Positions 31,789 through 39,580 of a stretch of DNA of 64,000 nt are shown piece by piece. The position numbers and the translations under genes were made by a program. Location of the stretch: the NCBI GenBank assembly GCA_001298575.1, contig LJCV01000231.1:23880-87879 (forward strand). Reading direction: 5' to 3'. The stretch comes from Actinobacteria bacterium OK074 (GTDB lineage Bacteria; Actinomycetota; Actinomycetes; Streptomycetales; Streptomycetaceae). The notes beneath the pieces are model-generated. The model had not been told where the DNA came from. It did not search any database and saw only the letters and a list, made by a program, of their open reading frames with translations. Every line of letters begins with the position of its first letter. Positions within the stretch are counted from its first letter, which is position 1.

Positions 31789-32870
31789 CGCCCGAAATCA
31801 CTATGCTGCCGCAGCGTGCCGATGGCATGTGCGTCGATCCTGACGCGATCGAGGGGCCTTTGCCCGGCTATCACCACAACACTTATGTGTTTCCCCTGCC
31901 TTCTCCGGGCGATGGGGTCGGGCCCGCTCTCCAGGGGCGTTGGAAGGTCCGCGAACCGCGCGCCGGCCTGCTGTGGTTCGACCGGCGCTGCTTCGCGTCG
32001 GAGGAGCCGCTGCTGTACGAACTCCAACGGCGTATCGACGTCATTCCCCAGGTCACCCAGGTAGGGGGCGTGAACCTCCAACGCTTCGTCGAGGGTTCGA
32101 CGTTGGGCGCCCTGCACCCGTCCGGCACGGCGGTTCCCGAGGACGTGCTCGACCAGATCCTCGGAGTGTTCCGGCGGACGGTGCCCATCACCTCGGGCAC
32201 GGTGGGCGTGGAACGCGTCTGCGAGAAGAAGGACCACGCGATGGAAGGGAACAGTCAGGAGTTCCTGGAGACGCTGGTCCGCTTCACCGAGGAGAAGGTG
32301 TACGAACGCAATCTGCCCAAATACGAAGAAACCTTCGCTCTTCTGGGCATTGGGTCGGACTCCTTCCGATATCTCCGGAAGGTTGTGAAGGGCCTTACGT
32401 CCAGACCGTTCTGTCTGCTCCACGCCGACCTGCACCGGGAGAATTTCATCCTCGACCGGGACGGGAAACTCTGGGTCATCGACTGGGAGTTGGCGATGTT
32501 CGGCGATCCCCTCTACGACCTCGCCACGCATCTGCACCTCATGCGCTATCCGAAGGACCAGGAAGAGCGCCTGACCGAACGCTGGTGCGAGGCGGTGGAG
32601 ACCGTACGCGAAGGCAGCGCGAAGGGCTGTGACGCCGACCTCCCCCGGCTGCGCGCCTACAAGAAGGCCCAGTCCGTCTTCACCGACATCGTCCGCGCGA
32701 CGCAACGCCTGGGCTTCGACGACGCCGGCGTGCGCCCGGACGTGCGCCTGCGCCAGGAGAGCCGGAAGGTGCACCAGGCGCTGCTGGCGGCGGCGCAGAC
32801 GTTGGGGTTGGAGTCGGTGCCGAACCTCGGATCGGTGAAGGCTGCGCTCCAGCGGTGTGTGGGGAGTTGA
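31785..32870 (+). CDS. APH-family phosphotransferase (kinase-like)
   Basis: 361 residues. Kinase-like fold of the aminoglycoside/choline kinase family: catalytic loop LLHADLHRENFIL (Asp and Asn/His positions) and the metal-binding motif VIDWELAMFGDPLYDLA. The N-terminal third lacks a clear Gly-rich loop but has GRWKVREPRAGLLWFDRRC before it. Substrate unknown; a small hydroxylated molecule is likely. It follows the HAD phosphatase gene in the same operon. ATG 31785 follows AGAAAGACGGG. Confidence 0.88.
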   Translation: MTPEITMLPQRADGMCVDPDAIEGPLPGYHHNTYVFPLPSPGDGVGPALQGRWKVREPRAGLLWFDRRCFASEEPLLYELQRRIDVIPQVTQVGGVNLQRFVEGSTLGALHPSGTAVPEDVLDQILGVFRRTVPITSGTVGVERVCEKKDHAMEGNSQEFLETLVRFTEEKVYERNLPKYEETFALLGIGSDSFRYLRKVVKGLTSRPFCLLHADLHRENFILDRDGKLWVIDWELAMFGDPLYDLATHLHLMRYPKDQEERLTERWCEAVETVREGSAKGCDADLPRLRAYKKAQSVFTDIVRATQRLGFDDAGVRPDVRLRQESRKVHQALLAAAQTLGLESVPNLGSVKAALQRCVGS

Positions 32871-32905
32871 CTCGACCCCACGCGTTCTACGGGTACGGTC
32901 GGCCT

Positions 32906-33808
32906 GTGGGCGATAACCGGACCGGCGATGGCGGCGGCAGGGAATTCGACGGCGGCGGCAGGGAGTTCTGGCGTGTGTCGGAGGCGATGCGCGCACGCAT
33001 GACCGACGGCACCTACCCCCTGGGCAGCCATCTGCCCCCGCAGCGGGCGCTGGCCAAGGAGTTCGGAGTGTCCCGGGACACCGTCCAACGAGTGTTGAGG
33101 GAGCTCATCGACGAAGGATGGATCCAGTCGCGTCAGGGCAGCGGATCCCGCGTCATCAAGAGCCAGCACATACAGTCCCCGAGGGCTTTCGAGGCCGGGC
33201 GGGGGCGGCCCGTCACCCTGGGGCCGCTCATCGACGAGGCGTTCGGGCAGTCCGAAATCACGCTCGATGTCTCCACGTTGACCTCGGAGACCCTGGACGC
33301 GCACATCCGGTTGCAGGCCGAACGGATCCGCGCGGGTGCCATCTCCCCGGAGCGCATCGCCCTGCGGATGCTGCTGCCGTCCGAGGATCTGGCACTGCCG
33401 TATCCGCGGATCAAGGACAACCCGGATGACCTGCGCATGCGGGACCGGCTGTTGGGCATCACCCGACGGCATACAGCCTCGTTGCGTGCGGTGTTGGGGG
33501 AGTTGGAGACCGAGGGGCTGGTCCCGACCGTCGCCGTAGAGATCAAGCACGCGCCGCTGACGCCCGCGTTCAAGCTGTATCTGCTCAACGAGTCCGAGGC
33601 GCTGTTCGGCCCCTACGAGGTCATCGAGCGCCCCATCGTGCTGCCTGACGGGGGCGAGGGCGAACGGACCGATGCGATCGACGTCCTCGGGCTCGGGGCG
33701 ACGTTGACCCATGTCGTCCGGGATGGTGACGTGAGTTCACAGGGATCGGTTTTCGTCGACAGCATGCAGTCCTGGTTCGATTCGGTGTGGAACCTGCTCG
33801 CGACCTGA
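32906..33808 (+). CDS. GntR-type regulator with the same C-terminal domain (copy 3)
   Basis: 300 residues from GTG 32906, TACGGT 12 bases upstream (leaderless). Winged helix (about 20-85: RVSEAMRARMTDGTYPLGSH; LAKEFGVSRDTVQRVLREL). C-terminal domain: LTSETLDAHIRLQAERIR, IALRMLLPSEDLALPYP, VAVEIKHAPLTPAFKLYLLN, ESEALFGPYEV, WFDSVWNLL. More distant from copies 1 and 2 than they are from each other, and intermediate to the membrane protein that follows. No AGTTGG palindrome precedes it. Confidence 0.88.
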   Translation: MGDNRTGDGGGREFDGGGREFWRVSEAMRARMTDGTYPLGSHLPPQRALAKEFGVSRDTVQRVLRELIDEGWIQSRQGSGSRVIKSQHIQSPRAFEAGRGRPVTLGPLIDEAFGQSEITLDVSTLTSETLDAHIRLQAERIRAGAISPERIALRMLLPSEDLALPYPRIKDNPDDLRMRDRLLGITRRHTASLRAVLGELETEGLVPTVAVEIKHAPLTPAFKLYLLNESEALFGPYEVIERPIVLPDGGEGERTDAIDVLGLGATLTHVVRDGDVSSQGSVFVDSMQSWFDSVWNLLAT

Positions 33809-33939
33809 CAGCAGTAGCCATCTTGTCGAGATCTGGCCGCACGGAGACCATGGCTGCATCGAGCGGCCGGGATCGCCATGGCACCACGACGCAACCCTGG
33901 TGACGCGACGGGGAGTTCGACGCGGGGGAGGCGCCACGC

Positions 33940-34881
33940 ATGTCCGCAGCCGGGGGCGGTACGAACGACGGGGCGCTGGGCGCGCGGCTGAGGCGGTTCC
34001 AGGCGCGTGCCGAACCTCTCGTCACGCGCTTCATCCTGCTCGGCATCTTCGTCACCGGCCTGACAGCCCAGTTCGTCCAGCCACTGGGAGACGCCCTCCA
34101 GAACAAGACGTTCCTCGGCGGCTCGCTGCTCAGCCTGGTGGGGTACGTGCTGTACGGCAAGCTGGTGGAGCTCTCGCCGGTGGCGCCGGAGCGGCCTCAA
34201 CCAGTGACCAGTTCACGGCAGTTGGGCAGTTTCGTCAGTGAGGCGTTCCGGGCTCGGCGGGTCGAGATCAGTTTTCTCGGTTACACCGGGGAGACGCTCT
34301 TCTCCGAGCTGTATCACCATCTGGACGCGCTGCGGGAGCACCCGGGACAGACGCGGCACGTCTCCATCCGCATGATGGTTCCTGATTTCGACCAGTCCAT
34401 GACCGTGCCGTCCAGGGTGGGGCCGGACGGAAAGCCCGTCGACGATCCGGAGTTCCGGCAGCGGCTGGCGCGACAGTGCGCGCAGTACGACGAGATGTTG
34501 TCGGGGCTCGCCGAGCGGATCACGGCGGGCGGCACGGTCGCGGTGGAGAGCGAGTACCGCTGCTACACGGGCAGTCCGCGGGACAAGACCTGCATCCTCA
34601 ACAGTGAGCAGGTGCTGCACGGACTGTACGACGTGTCGGCGCGCCTGCGCCTGCGGCAGGGGGATCCGAAGGAGTACTTCGACCCCAAGGGTGCCAGTAC
34701 GGACCTCACGATTCTGTCCCGCAAGGACGGCGCCGCGGCCGAGCGGGATCTCGCCACGTGGAACAAATACCTCGACGACCAGTGGGACTTGGCCCTCACG
34801 CCTTCGTGGCGCCGGGCGGCCGGCGCGGGGGACGGTACGGCGGATGCGGTCGGTTCGGGAAGCGGGGCGCCCGCCGGGTGA
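33940..34881 (+). CDS. Two-helix membrane protein with the GntR-locus sensory domain
   Basis: 313 residues; GGAGG nine bases before ATG 33940. After a short basic N terminus, two membrane helices (FILLGIFVTGLTAQFVQ and FLGGSLLSLVGYVLYGK), then a cytoplasmic domain of about 220 residues. It aligns in order with the C-terminal part of the GntR proteins: GETL (SETL), HVSIRMMVPDFDQSMTVP (IALRMLLPSEDLALPYP), SEQVLHGLYDV (SEALFGPYEV), YLDDQWDLA (WFDSVWNLL). The helix-turn-helix is absent. So this is a membrane-tethered version of the same sensor. Function unknown; the homology is my reading by eye. Confidence 0.85.
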   Translation: MSAAGGGTNDGALGARLRRFQARAEPLVTRFILLGIFVTGLTAQFVQPLGDALQNKTFLGGSLLSLVGYVLYGKLVELSPVAPERPQPVTSSRQLGSFVSEAFRARRVEISFLGYTGETLFSELYHHLDALREHPGQTRHVSIRMMVPDFDQSMTVPSRVGPDGKPVDDPEFRQRLARQCAQYDEMLSGLAERITAGGTVAVESEYRCYTGSPRDKTCILNSEQVLHGLYDVSARLRLRQGDPKEYFDPKGASTDLTILSRKDGAAAERDLATWNKYLDDQWDLALTPSWRRAAGAGDGTADAVGSGSGAPAG

Positions 34882-34889
34882 GGTCCGGC

Positions 34890-34964
34890 GACGACGCGTA
34901 CCCTCACCGACGACGCGTACTCTCACCGACCACGCACACGCGCACGGACGACGCGTACCCTCAC
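34890..34964 (+). repeat. 19-bp tandem repeats in front of a TetR gene
   Basis: GACGACGCGTACCCTCAC at 34890 and 34947, GACGACGCGTACTCTCAC at 34909, and a degenerate copy at 34928; period exactly 19. Each good copy contains TACCCT or TACTCT; the last TACCCT (34956-34961) starts 13 bases before ATG 34969 and is the likely -10 box. Confidence 0.75.
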
Positions 34965-34968
34965 GCGC

Positions 34969-35619
34969 ATGAACGAGCCCGGCCTGCGCGAGCGCAAGAA
35001 GCAGCGGATGTACCAGACCGTCTCCGAGATCGCCATCGCGCTCTTCCTGGAGAAGGGCTTCGACGCCGTCTCCGTCGCCGAGGTCGCCGCCGCCGCGGAG
35101 ATCTCCAAGCCGACCCTCTTCCGGTACTTCCCGGCCAAGGAGGACCTCGTCCTGCACCGCATCGCCGACCACGAGGACGAGTCGGCGCGCGTGGTCCGCG
35201 AGGCGACAGGGCGTGGGACCGCCCCGCTGCCCGCCCTCCGCCGCCACTTCCTCGACGGGCTGCACCGCCTCGACCCCGTCACCGGCCTCAACGACCACCC
35301 CGCCGTCCTCGCCTTCCACCGCCTCCTCTACGGCACCCCCGCCCTCGCCGCCCGCGCCACCGCCTACGTCGAACAGTCCGAGTCCGCCCTCGCCGCGGCC
35401 CTCGCCGACACCCTCGACTCCGCCGTCGACGCCCGTCTCGCCGCCGCCCAGATCGTCGCCGTACAGCGGGTGCTCGCCCTGGAGAACTGGCGGCGGATCG
35501 CGGACGGGGAGCAGGTGGAGGCGGTGCGGGGGGACGCGGTCGCCGCTGCCGAGCGTGCGTTCGATCGGCTGGCGGTCGGGTGGCCCGAGCTTGCCCCGCG
35601 ACCCACCGCAACCCAGTAA
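34969..35619 (+). CDS. TetR-family regulator
   Basis: 216 residues. Helix-turn-helix in residues 10-57 (TVSEIAIALFLEKGFDAVSV; AAAAEISKPTLFRYFPAKED), then an all-helical ligand domain with an Ala-rich C terminus. Probably leaderless. Its stop lies inside the operator region of the next gene, helR, 40 bases ahead, so it most likely controls helR; inference. Confidence 0.9.
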   Translation: MNEPGLRERKKQRMYQTVSEIAIALFLEKGFDAVSVAEVAAAAEISKPTLFRYFPAKEDLVLHRIADHEDESARVVREATGRGTAPLPALRRHFLDGLHRLDPVTGLNDHPAVLAFHRLLYGTPALAARATAYVEQSESALAAALADTLDSAVDARLAAAQIVAVQRVLALENWRRIADGEQVEAVRGDAVAAAERAFDRLAVGWPELAPRPTATQ

Positions 35620-35652
35620 AATATTTAACCCGGTTACGTTATTGGGTACGCT
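35611..35652 (+). promoter_or_regulatory. helR promoter with overlapping palindromes
   Basis: -35 TTTAAC (35624-35629), 17 bases, -10 TACGCT (35647-35652), 13 bases before ATG 35660 (leaderless). TAACC-C-GGTTA (35626-35636) overlaps the -35 box, and ACCCAGTAA (35611-35619) / TTATTGGGT (35639-35647) form an outer imperfect repeat. This AT-rich stretch is typical of a repressor site. Confidence 0.6.
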
Positions 35653-35659
35653 CGACGGC

Positions 35660-37747
35660 ATGACGTCACCCGACCCCGCACCCCTCCGGCGCGCCCTCAC
35701 CCGCGAACGCGCCCACCACGACACCTGCCGTGCCGCCTTCACCGCCATGGTCGAGGGCGCGGGGGAGCGGGTCGTCACCGGCGAGGACGTCTCCGCCTCC
35801 GGTGCCGACGCCGAAGTCCTCGGCTACCAACTCCGCAGCCACGCCCGCTACTTGAACGACCTCCCCGAAGGCCCCCTGTTCTTCGGCCGGTTGGACTTCA
35901 CCCCGCAGGACCCCGGCCACGCCGGGCAGAGCTACCACATCGGCCGCCTCCGCATCACCGAACACCCCGCCGCCCCACCCCTCGTCGTCGACTGGCGCGC
36001 CCCCGTCTCCCGCGCCTTCTACCAGGCGAGCGCCCGCGATCCCCAAGGAGTCGCCGTACGACGGCGGTTCGGCTGGGCCCCCGGCAGCCGCGGCGACTCC
36101 GCCGACCTCACGAGCCTGGAGGACGAGCGCCTCGACGAAGGCAAGCGCCTCGACGACGGCCAGGGCGACCACGCAGAAACAACCACCCCGGGCCGCATCC
36201 TCACCGCCGAAATCGAGCGCCCCCGAGTCGGCCCCATGCGCGACATCGCCGCCACCATCCAGCCCGACCAGGACGACCTCGTCCGCGCCGGTCTCGCCAC
36301 CACCGTCTGCGTGCAGGGCGCCCCCGGCACCGGCAAGACCGCCGTCGGGCTGCACCGCGCCGCCTACCTCCTCTACACCCACCCCCAACGCATCGGCCGC
36401 AGCGGCCTGTTGATCCTCGGGCCCAACCGCACGTTCCTCTCCTACATCGCCGAGGTGCTCCCCGCCCTCGGCGAGAGCGGCGTACGCCAGTCGACGGTCG
36501 TCGACGAGATCGCCCGGCACCCGGTGGCGGCGGCGGACGACGACCGGACCGCGAGTGTCAAGCACGACCCCCGCATGGCCGAGGTCCTGCACCGCGCGCT
36601 GTACGCCCCGGTCGGACCGACGGCCGCCCCCAACTCCCTTGCCGTACCGGAAGGTTCGTACCGCTGGCGGCTGGGCGCCGGGGAACTGGACCGGATCGTC
36701 GACGGCGTACTGGCCGAGCAACCGCCGTACGCCATCGGCCGCGAGCGCGTGCGGACGCGGATCGTGCGGCGGATCCAGGACCAGGCCGAACGCCGCTCCG
36801 GGGTTCGCCCGAACGCCTGGACGCAGCGCATCTCCCGTTCGCAGCCGGTGAGTTCGTACGTCGACGCGGTGTGGCCGCGGGCCCGGCCCGAGGAGGTGCT
36901 GGCGGGGCTGCTCGGCGATCCGGCGGTGCTCGCGGCGGCGGCCGACGGGATCCTCGACGCGGACGAGCAGAAGGCGCTGCTGTGGCCGAGACCGCCGCGG
37001 TCGTACCGCTCGGCGCGCTGGTCGGCGGCCGACCTCGTCCTGCTCGACGAGATCGCCGGACTGATCGAACACCCGCAGGGCTACGGCCACTTGGTCGTCG
37101 ACGAGGCGCAGGACCTCTCTCCGATGGAGTGCCGGGCCATTGCCCGCCGGGCGGTCTTCGGCTCGCTGACCGTCCTCGGCGACCTCGCCCAGGGCACCAC
37201 CCCGTGGGCGGCCCGTGACTGGCCCGAACTCCTGGGCCACCTCGGCAAACCCGACGCCGAGACCGTCTCCCTGACCACCGGCTTCCGGGTGCCCGCGGCC
37301 GTCGTACGCCTCGCGAACCGGCTGCTGCCACGGCTCGGCGTACGCGTCGCGGAGTCCCGATCCCTGCGCGAGGACGGCGAGTTGACGCTCACTCACGTAT
37401 CCGACGGCGACACCGGCCTGCTCGACGGCGTCGTGGCGGCCACCCGCCGCGCCCTCGCGCACGAGGGCTCCATCGGTGTCATCACCGCCGACCGTGACAC
37501 CGCACGCGTCCGCGAGGCACTGACCGGAGCCGGTATCGACGCCGCCGACCCCGACCAACTCGGCGCCCGCATCACGGTGTTGGGCGCCGGCACGGCCAAG
37601 GGCCTGGAGTACGACCACGTGATCGCGGTCGAACCGGCCACGATCGCCGGGGCCGAACCCCGCGGCCTGCACCGCCTGTACGTGGTGCTGACGCGCGCGG
37701 TGTCGCGGCTGGAGGTGGTGCACAGCGGGGGGCTGCCGTGGGACTGA
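35660..37747 (+). CDS. helR: HelR/HelD-like RNA polymerase recycling ATPase
   Basis: 695 residues from ATG 35660. UvrD-like superfamily 1 ATPase core with Walker A GAPGTGKTA (near 220) and Walker B/DEAD-type VVDEAQDLSPME (near 479), GDLAQGTTPWA, and late VLTRAVSRLEV. The N-terminal arm (RERAHHDTCRAAFTAMVEGA) is an antiparallel coiled coil that enters the RNA polymerase channel in HelD proteins. HelR removes stalled polymerase from DNA and in S. venezuelae protects it from rifamycins. No rifamycin-type element was recognised upstream. Regulated perhaps by the TetR encoded before it. Confidence 0.9.
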   Translation: MTSPDPAPLRRALTRERAHHDTCRAAFTAMVEGAGERVVTGEDVSASGADAEVLGYQLRSHARYLNDLPEGPLFFGRLDFTPQDPGHAGQSYHIGRLRITEHPAAPPLVVDWRAPVSRAFYQASARDPQGVAVRRRFGWAPGSRGDSADLTSLEDERLDEGKRLDDGQGDHAETTTPGRILTAEIERPRVGPMRDIAATIQPDQDDLVRAGLATTVCVQGAPGTGKTAVGLHRAAYLLYTHPQRIGRSGLLILGPNRTFLSYIAEVLPALGESGVRQSTVVDEIARHPVAAADDDRTASVKHDPRMAEVLHRALYAPVGPTAAPNSLAVPEGSYRWRLGAGELDRIVDGVLAEQPPYAIGRERVRTRIVRRIQDQAERRSGVRPNAWTQRISRSQPVSSYVDAVWPRARPEEVLAGLLGDPAVLAAAADGILDADEQKALLWPRPPRSYRSARWSAADLVLLDEIAGLIEHPQGYGHLVVDEAQDLSPMECRAIARRAVFGSLTVLGDLAQGTTPWAARDWPELLGHLGKPDAETVSLTTGFRVPAAVVRLANRLLPRLGVRVAESRSLREDGELTLTHVSDGDTGLLDGVVAATRRALAHEGSIGVITADRDTARVREALTGAGIDAADPDQLGARITVLGAGTAKGLEYDHVIAVEPATIAGAEPRGLHRLYVVLTRAVSRLEVVHSGGLPWD

Positions 37748-37765
37748 CCAGATGGACAGAGGCCG

Positions 37766-38716
37766 TCACCCCGTCATCGACTGGCCACCCAACACCCCTA
37801 CCAGCGCCAGCCGTTCGGCGTCCGCCGTGCCCGGTTCCGCCGTGTAGACCATGATCCGCAGATCGCTGCCCGTCACGCTGAGGACGTCGCAGTCCAGGGT
37901 GACGGGCCCCGCCTGGGGATGGTCGACGGTTTTGCGGGAGGCCCGTTGGCGGCCCACCGAGCCGGTGTCCCAGAGGGCGGCGAAGCGTTCGCTGGAGTTG
38001 TGCAACTCGCTGATGAGGGCGTTGAGTTGACGGTCCTTCGGGTAGTTTCCCGCGGTCGTGCGCAGGTCGGAGACCAGGACCGCGTCGAAGTCCCGCTGCT
38101 CCTCCGGCGTGTGCCGCACCCGGCTGCCGCCGCCGACGAAGTTGCGCCACACGCCGTTGCGTTCGTACCCGCGCCACCCGGAGGGATCGCCAAGTAGCGC
38201 CGCGTACAGGGGATTTGCCAGCAAAAGGGTCCAGGCGGCGTCGTAGACCCCGATGGGGGTGCCGGACAGCCGGTCGAGGAGACGTTGCACGCTGGGGGTG
38301 ATGTACGCGGGCACGGTCTCGGGCCCCGGCGGTACGAGTCCGGCCAGCCGGAACAGGTACGCGCGCTCCTCCGCCGACAGCCGCAGCGCCCGCGCCAGGG
38401 CCTCCACGACCTGCGGCGACGGGGCGGTCGCGCGGCCCTGTTCGAGCCGGGTGACGTAGTCGACGGAGATACCGGCCAGCAGGGCGAGTTCCTCGCGGCG
38501 CAGCCCGGCCGCGCGCCGCTGCCCTCCCGCGGGCAGCCCGACGGCCTCCGGCGCCACCCGGTCACGCCAACGCCGCACGGACCGCCCGAACTTGGAGCCC
38601 TTGGGCCCGCCCGGCGCCGTACCGGGTGCCGCACCGGTTTTCGTGCCAGACGTTGTGCCAGGTGTTGTGCCAGGTGTCGGACCGGGTGTCGTACCGGGCT
38701 CGGTACCAGCAGTCAT
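37766..38716 (-). CDS. XRE regulator with MmyB-like ligand domain
   Basis: 316 residues from ATG 38716. A repetitive N terminus (GTTPG/GTTSG units, 1-40), then a helix-turn-helix (LRREELALLAGISVDYVTRL, EQGRATAPS) and the MmyB-like domain (PIGVYDAAWTLLLANPLYAA; GVWRNFVGGGSRVRHTPEEQ; VTLDCDVLSVTGSDLRIMVY). In such regulators the second domain binds a fatty-acid-like ligand. It is divergent from the SDR gene 103 bases away, a standard arrangement in which it represses that gene. Confidence 0.9.
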   Translation of the reverse strand: MTAGTEPGTTPGPTPGTTPGTTSGTKTGAAPGTAPGGPKGSKFGRSVRRWRDRVAPEAVGLPAGGQRRAAGLRREELALLAGISVDYVTRLEQGRATAPSPQVVEALARALRLSAEERAYLFRLAGLVPPGPETVPAYITPSVQRLLDRLSGTPIGVYDAAWTLLLANPLYAALLGDPSGWRGYERNGVWRNFVGGGSRVRHTPEEQRDFDAVLVSDLRTTAGNYPKDRQLNALISELHNSSERFAALWDTGSVGRQRASRKTVDHPQAGPVTLDCDVLSVTGSDLRIMVYTAEPGTADAERLALVGVLGGQSMTG

Positions 38717-38818
38717 GGCACCCAGTGAACACCGTCGGCCCGCGCGGTGCCTGGTACCGGCAGTCCCAGGAAGCAGGGACGCCTGGCTGCCCGCGCCACC
38801 GCGCACCACGCTGGACCC

Positions 38819-39580
38819 ATGACGACATCCCAGACAGCAGCCCAGGCCACATCCCGGACGGTGGCGAAGACGATCCTGGTCACCGGCGCCAACAAGGGCC
38901 TCGGTTTCGAGACCGCGCGCCGGCTCGTCGAGGCGGGCCACACCGTCTACGTCGGCAGTCGCGACCCCGAGCGCGGGCGGGCCGCCGCCGAACGCATCGG
39001 CGCCCGGCCCCTCCTGCTCAACGTCACCGACGACGCCTCCGTCGCGGCGGCGGTCAAGACGGTCGAGGCGGACGGCGACGGCAGCGGCCTCGATGTACTG
39101 GTCAACAACGCGGGCGTGGAGCGGCGCGCGGCGGACGGGCACGTGATCGGCGCCGAGGAGGTGACGGCCGACATGATGCGGGACACGTTCGAGACGAACG
39201 TCTTCGGCGTCGTCCGGGTCACCCACGCCTTCCTGCCGCTGCTGCGGCGCTCCGCGGCCCCGGTCGTGGTCAACGTCAGCAGCGGCCTCGCCTCGCTGAC
39301 CCTCGTCACCCAGGAGGGCCACCCGGCGCACGCCTACCCCGGGGTCGCCTACCCGGCGTCGAAGACCGCGCTGAACATGGTCACCGTCCAGTACGCGAAG
39401 GCGTTCCCGGCGATGCGGATCAACGCCGTCGAGCCCGGCTACACGGCCACGGACCTCAACAACCGCACGGGCACCCAGACCGTGGAGGAGGGCGCCGAGA
39501 TCATCGTACGCATGGCGCAGGTCGGACCGGACGGCCCGACCGGCGGGTACTTCACGGTGGAGGGGGAGTTGCCCTGGTGA
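38819..39580 (+). CDS. SDR-family oxidoreductase
   Basis: 253 residues from ATG 38819. Classical short-chain dehydrogenase: cofactor motif TGANKGLG, NNAG at LDVLVNNAGVE, catalytic Ser in VVVNVSSGLAS and Tyr-x3-Lys as YPASKTALN. Uses NAD(P)H; substrate unknown. Probably controlled by the divergent MmyB-type regulator. The last 29 bases overlap the converging SGNH hydrolase gene. Confidence 0.93.
   Translation: MTTSQTAAQATSRTVAKTILVTGANKGLGFETARRLVEAGHTVYVGSRDPERGRAAAERIGARPLLLNVTDDASVAAAVKTVEADGDGSGLDVLVNNAGVERRAADGHVIGAEEVTADMMRDTFETNVFGVVRVTHAFLPLLRRSAAPVVVNVSSGLASLTLVTQEGHPAHAYPGVAYPASKTALNMVTVQYAKAFPAMRINAVEPGYTATDLNNRTGTQTVEEGAEIIVRMAQVGPDGPTGGYFTVEGELPW

Noticed and set aside
35666..37723. 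685-codon minus-strand frame opposite helR
   Set aside because: Composition artefact (Val/Gly/Asp-rich), fully overlapping a recognised ATPase gene.
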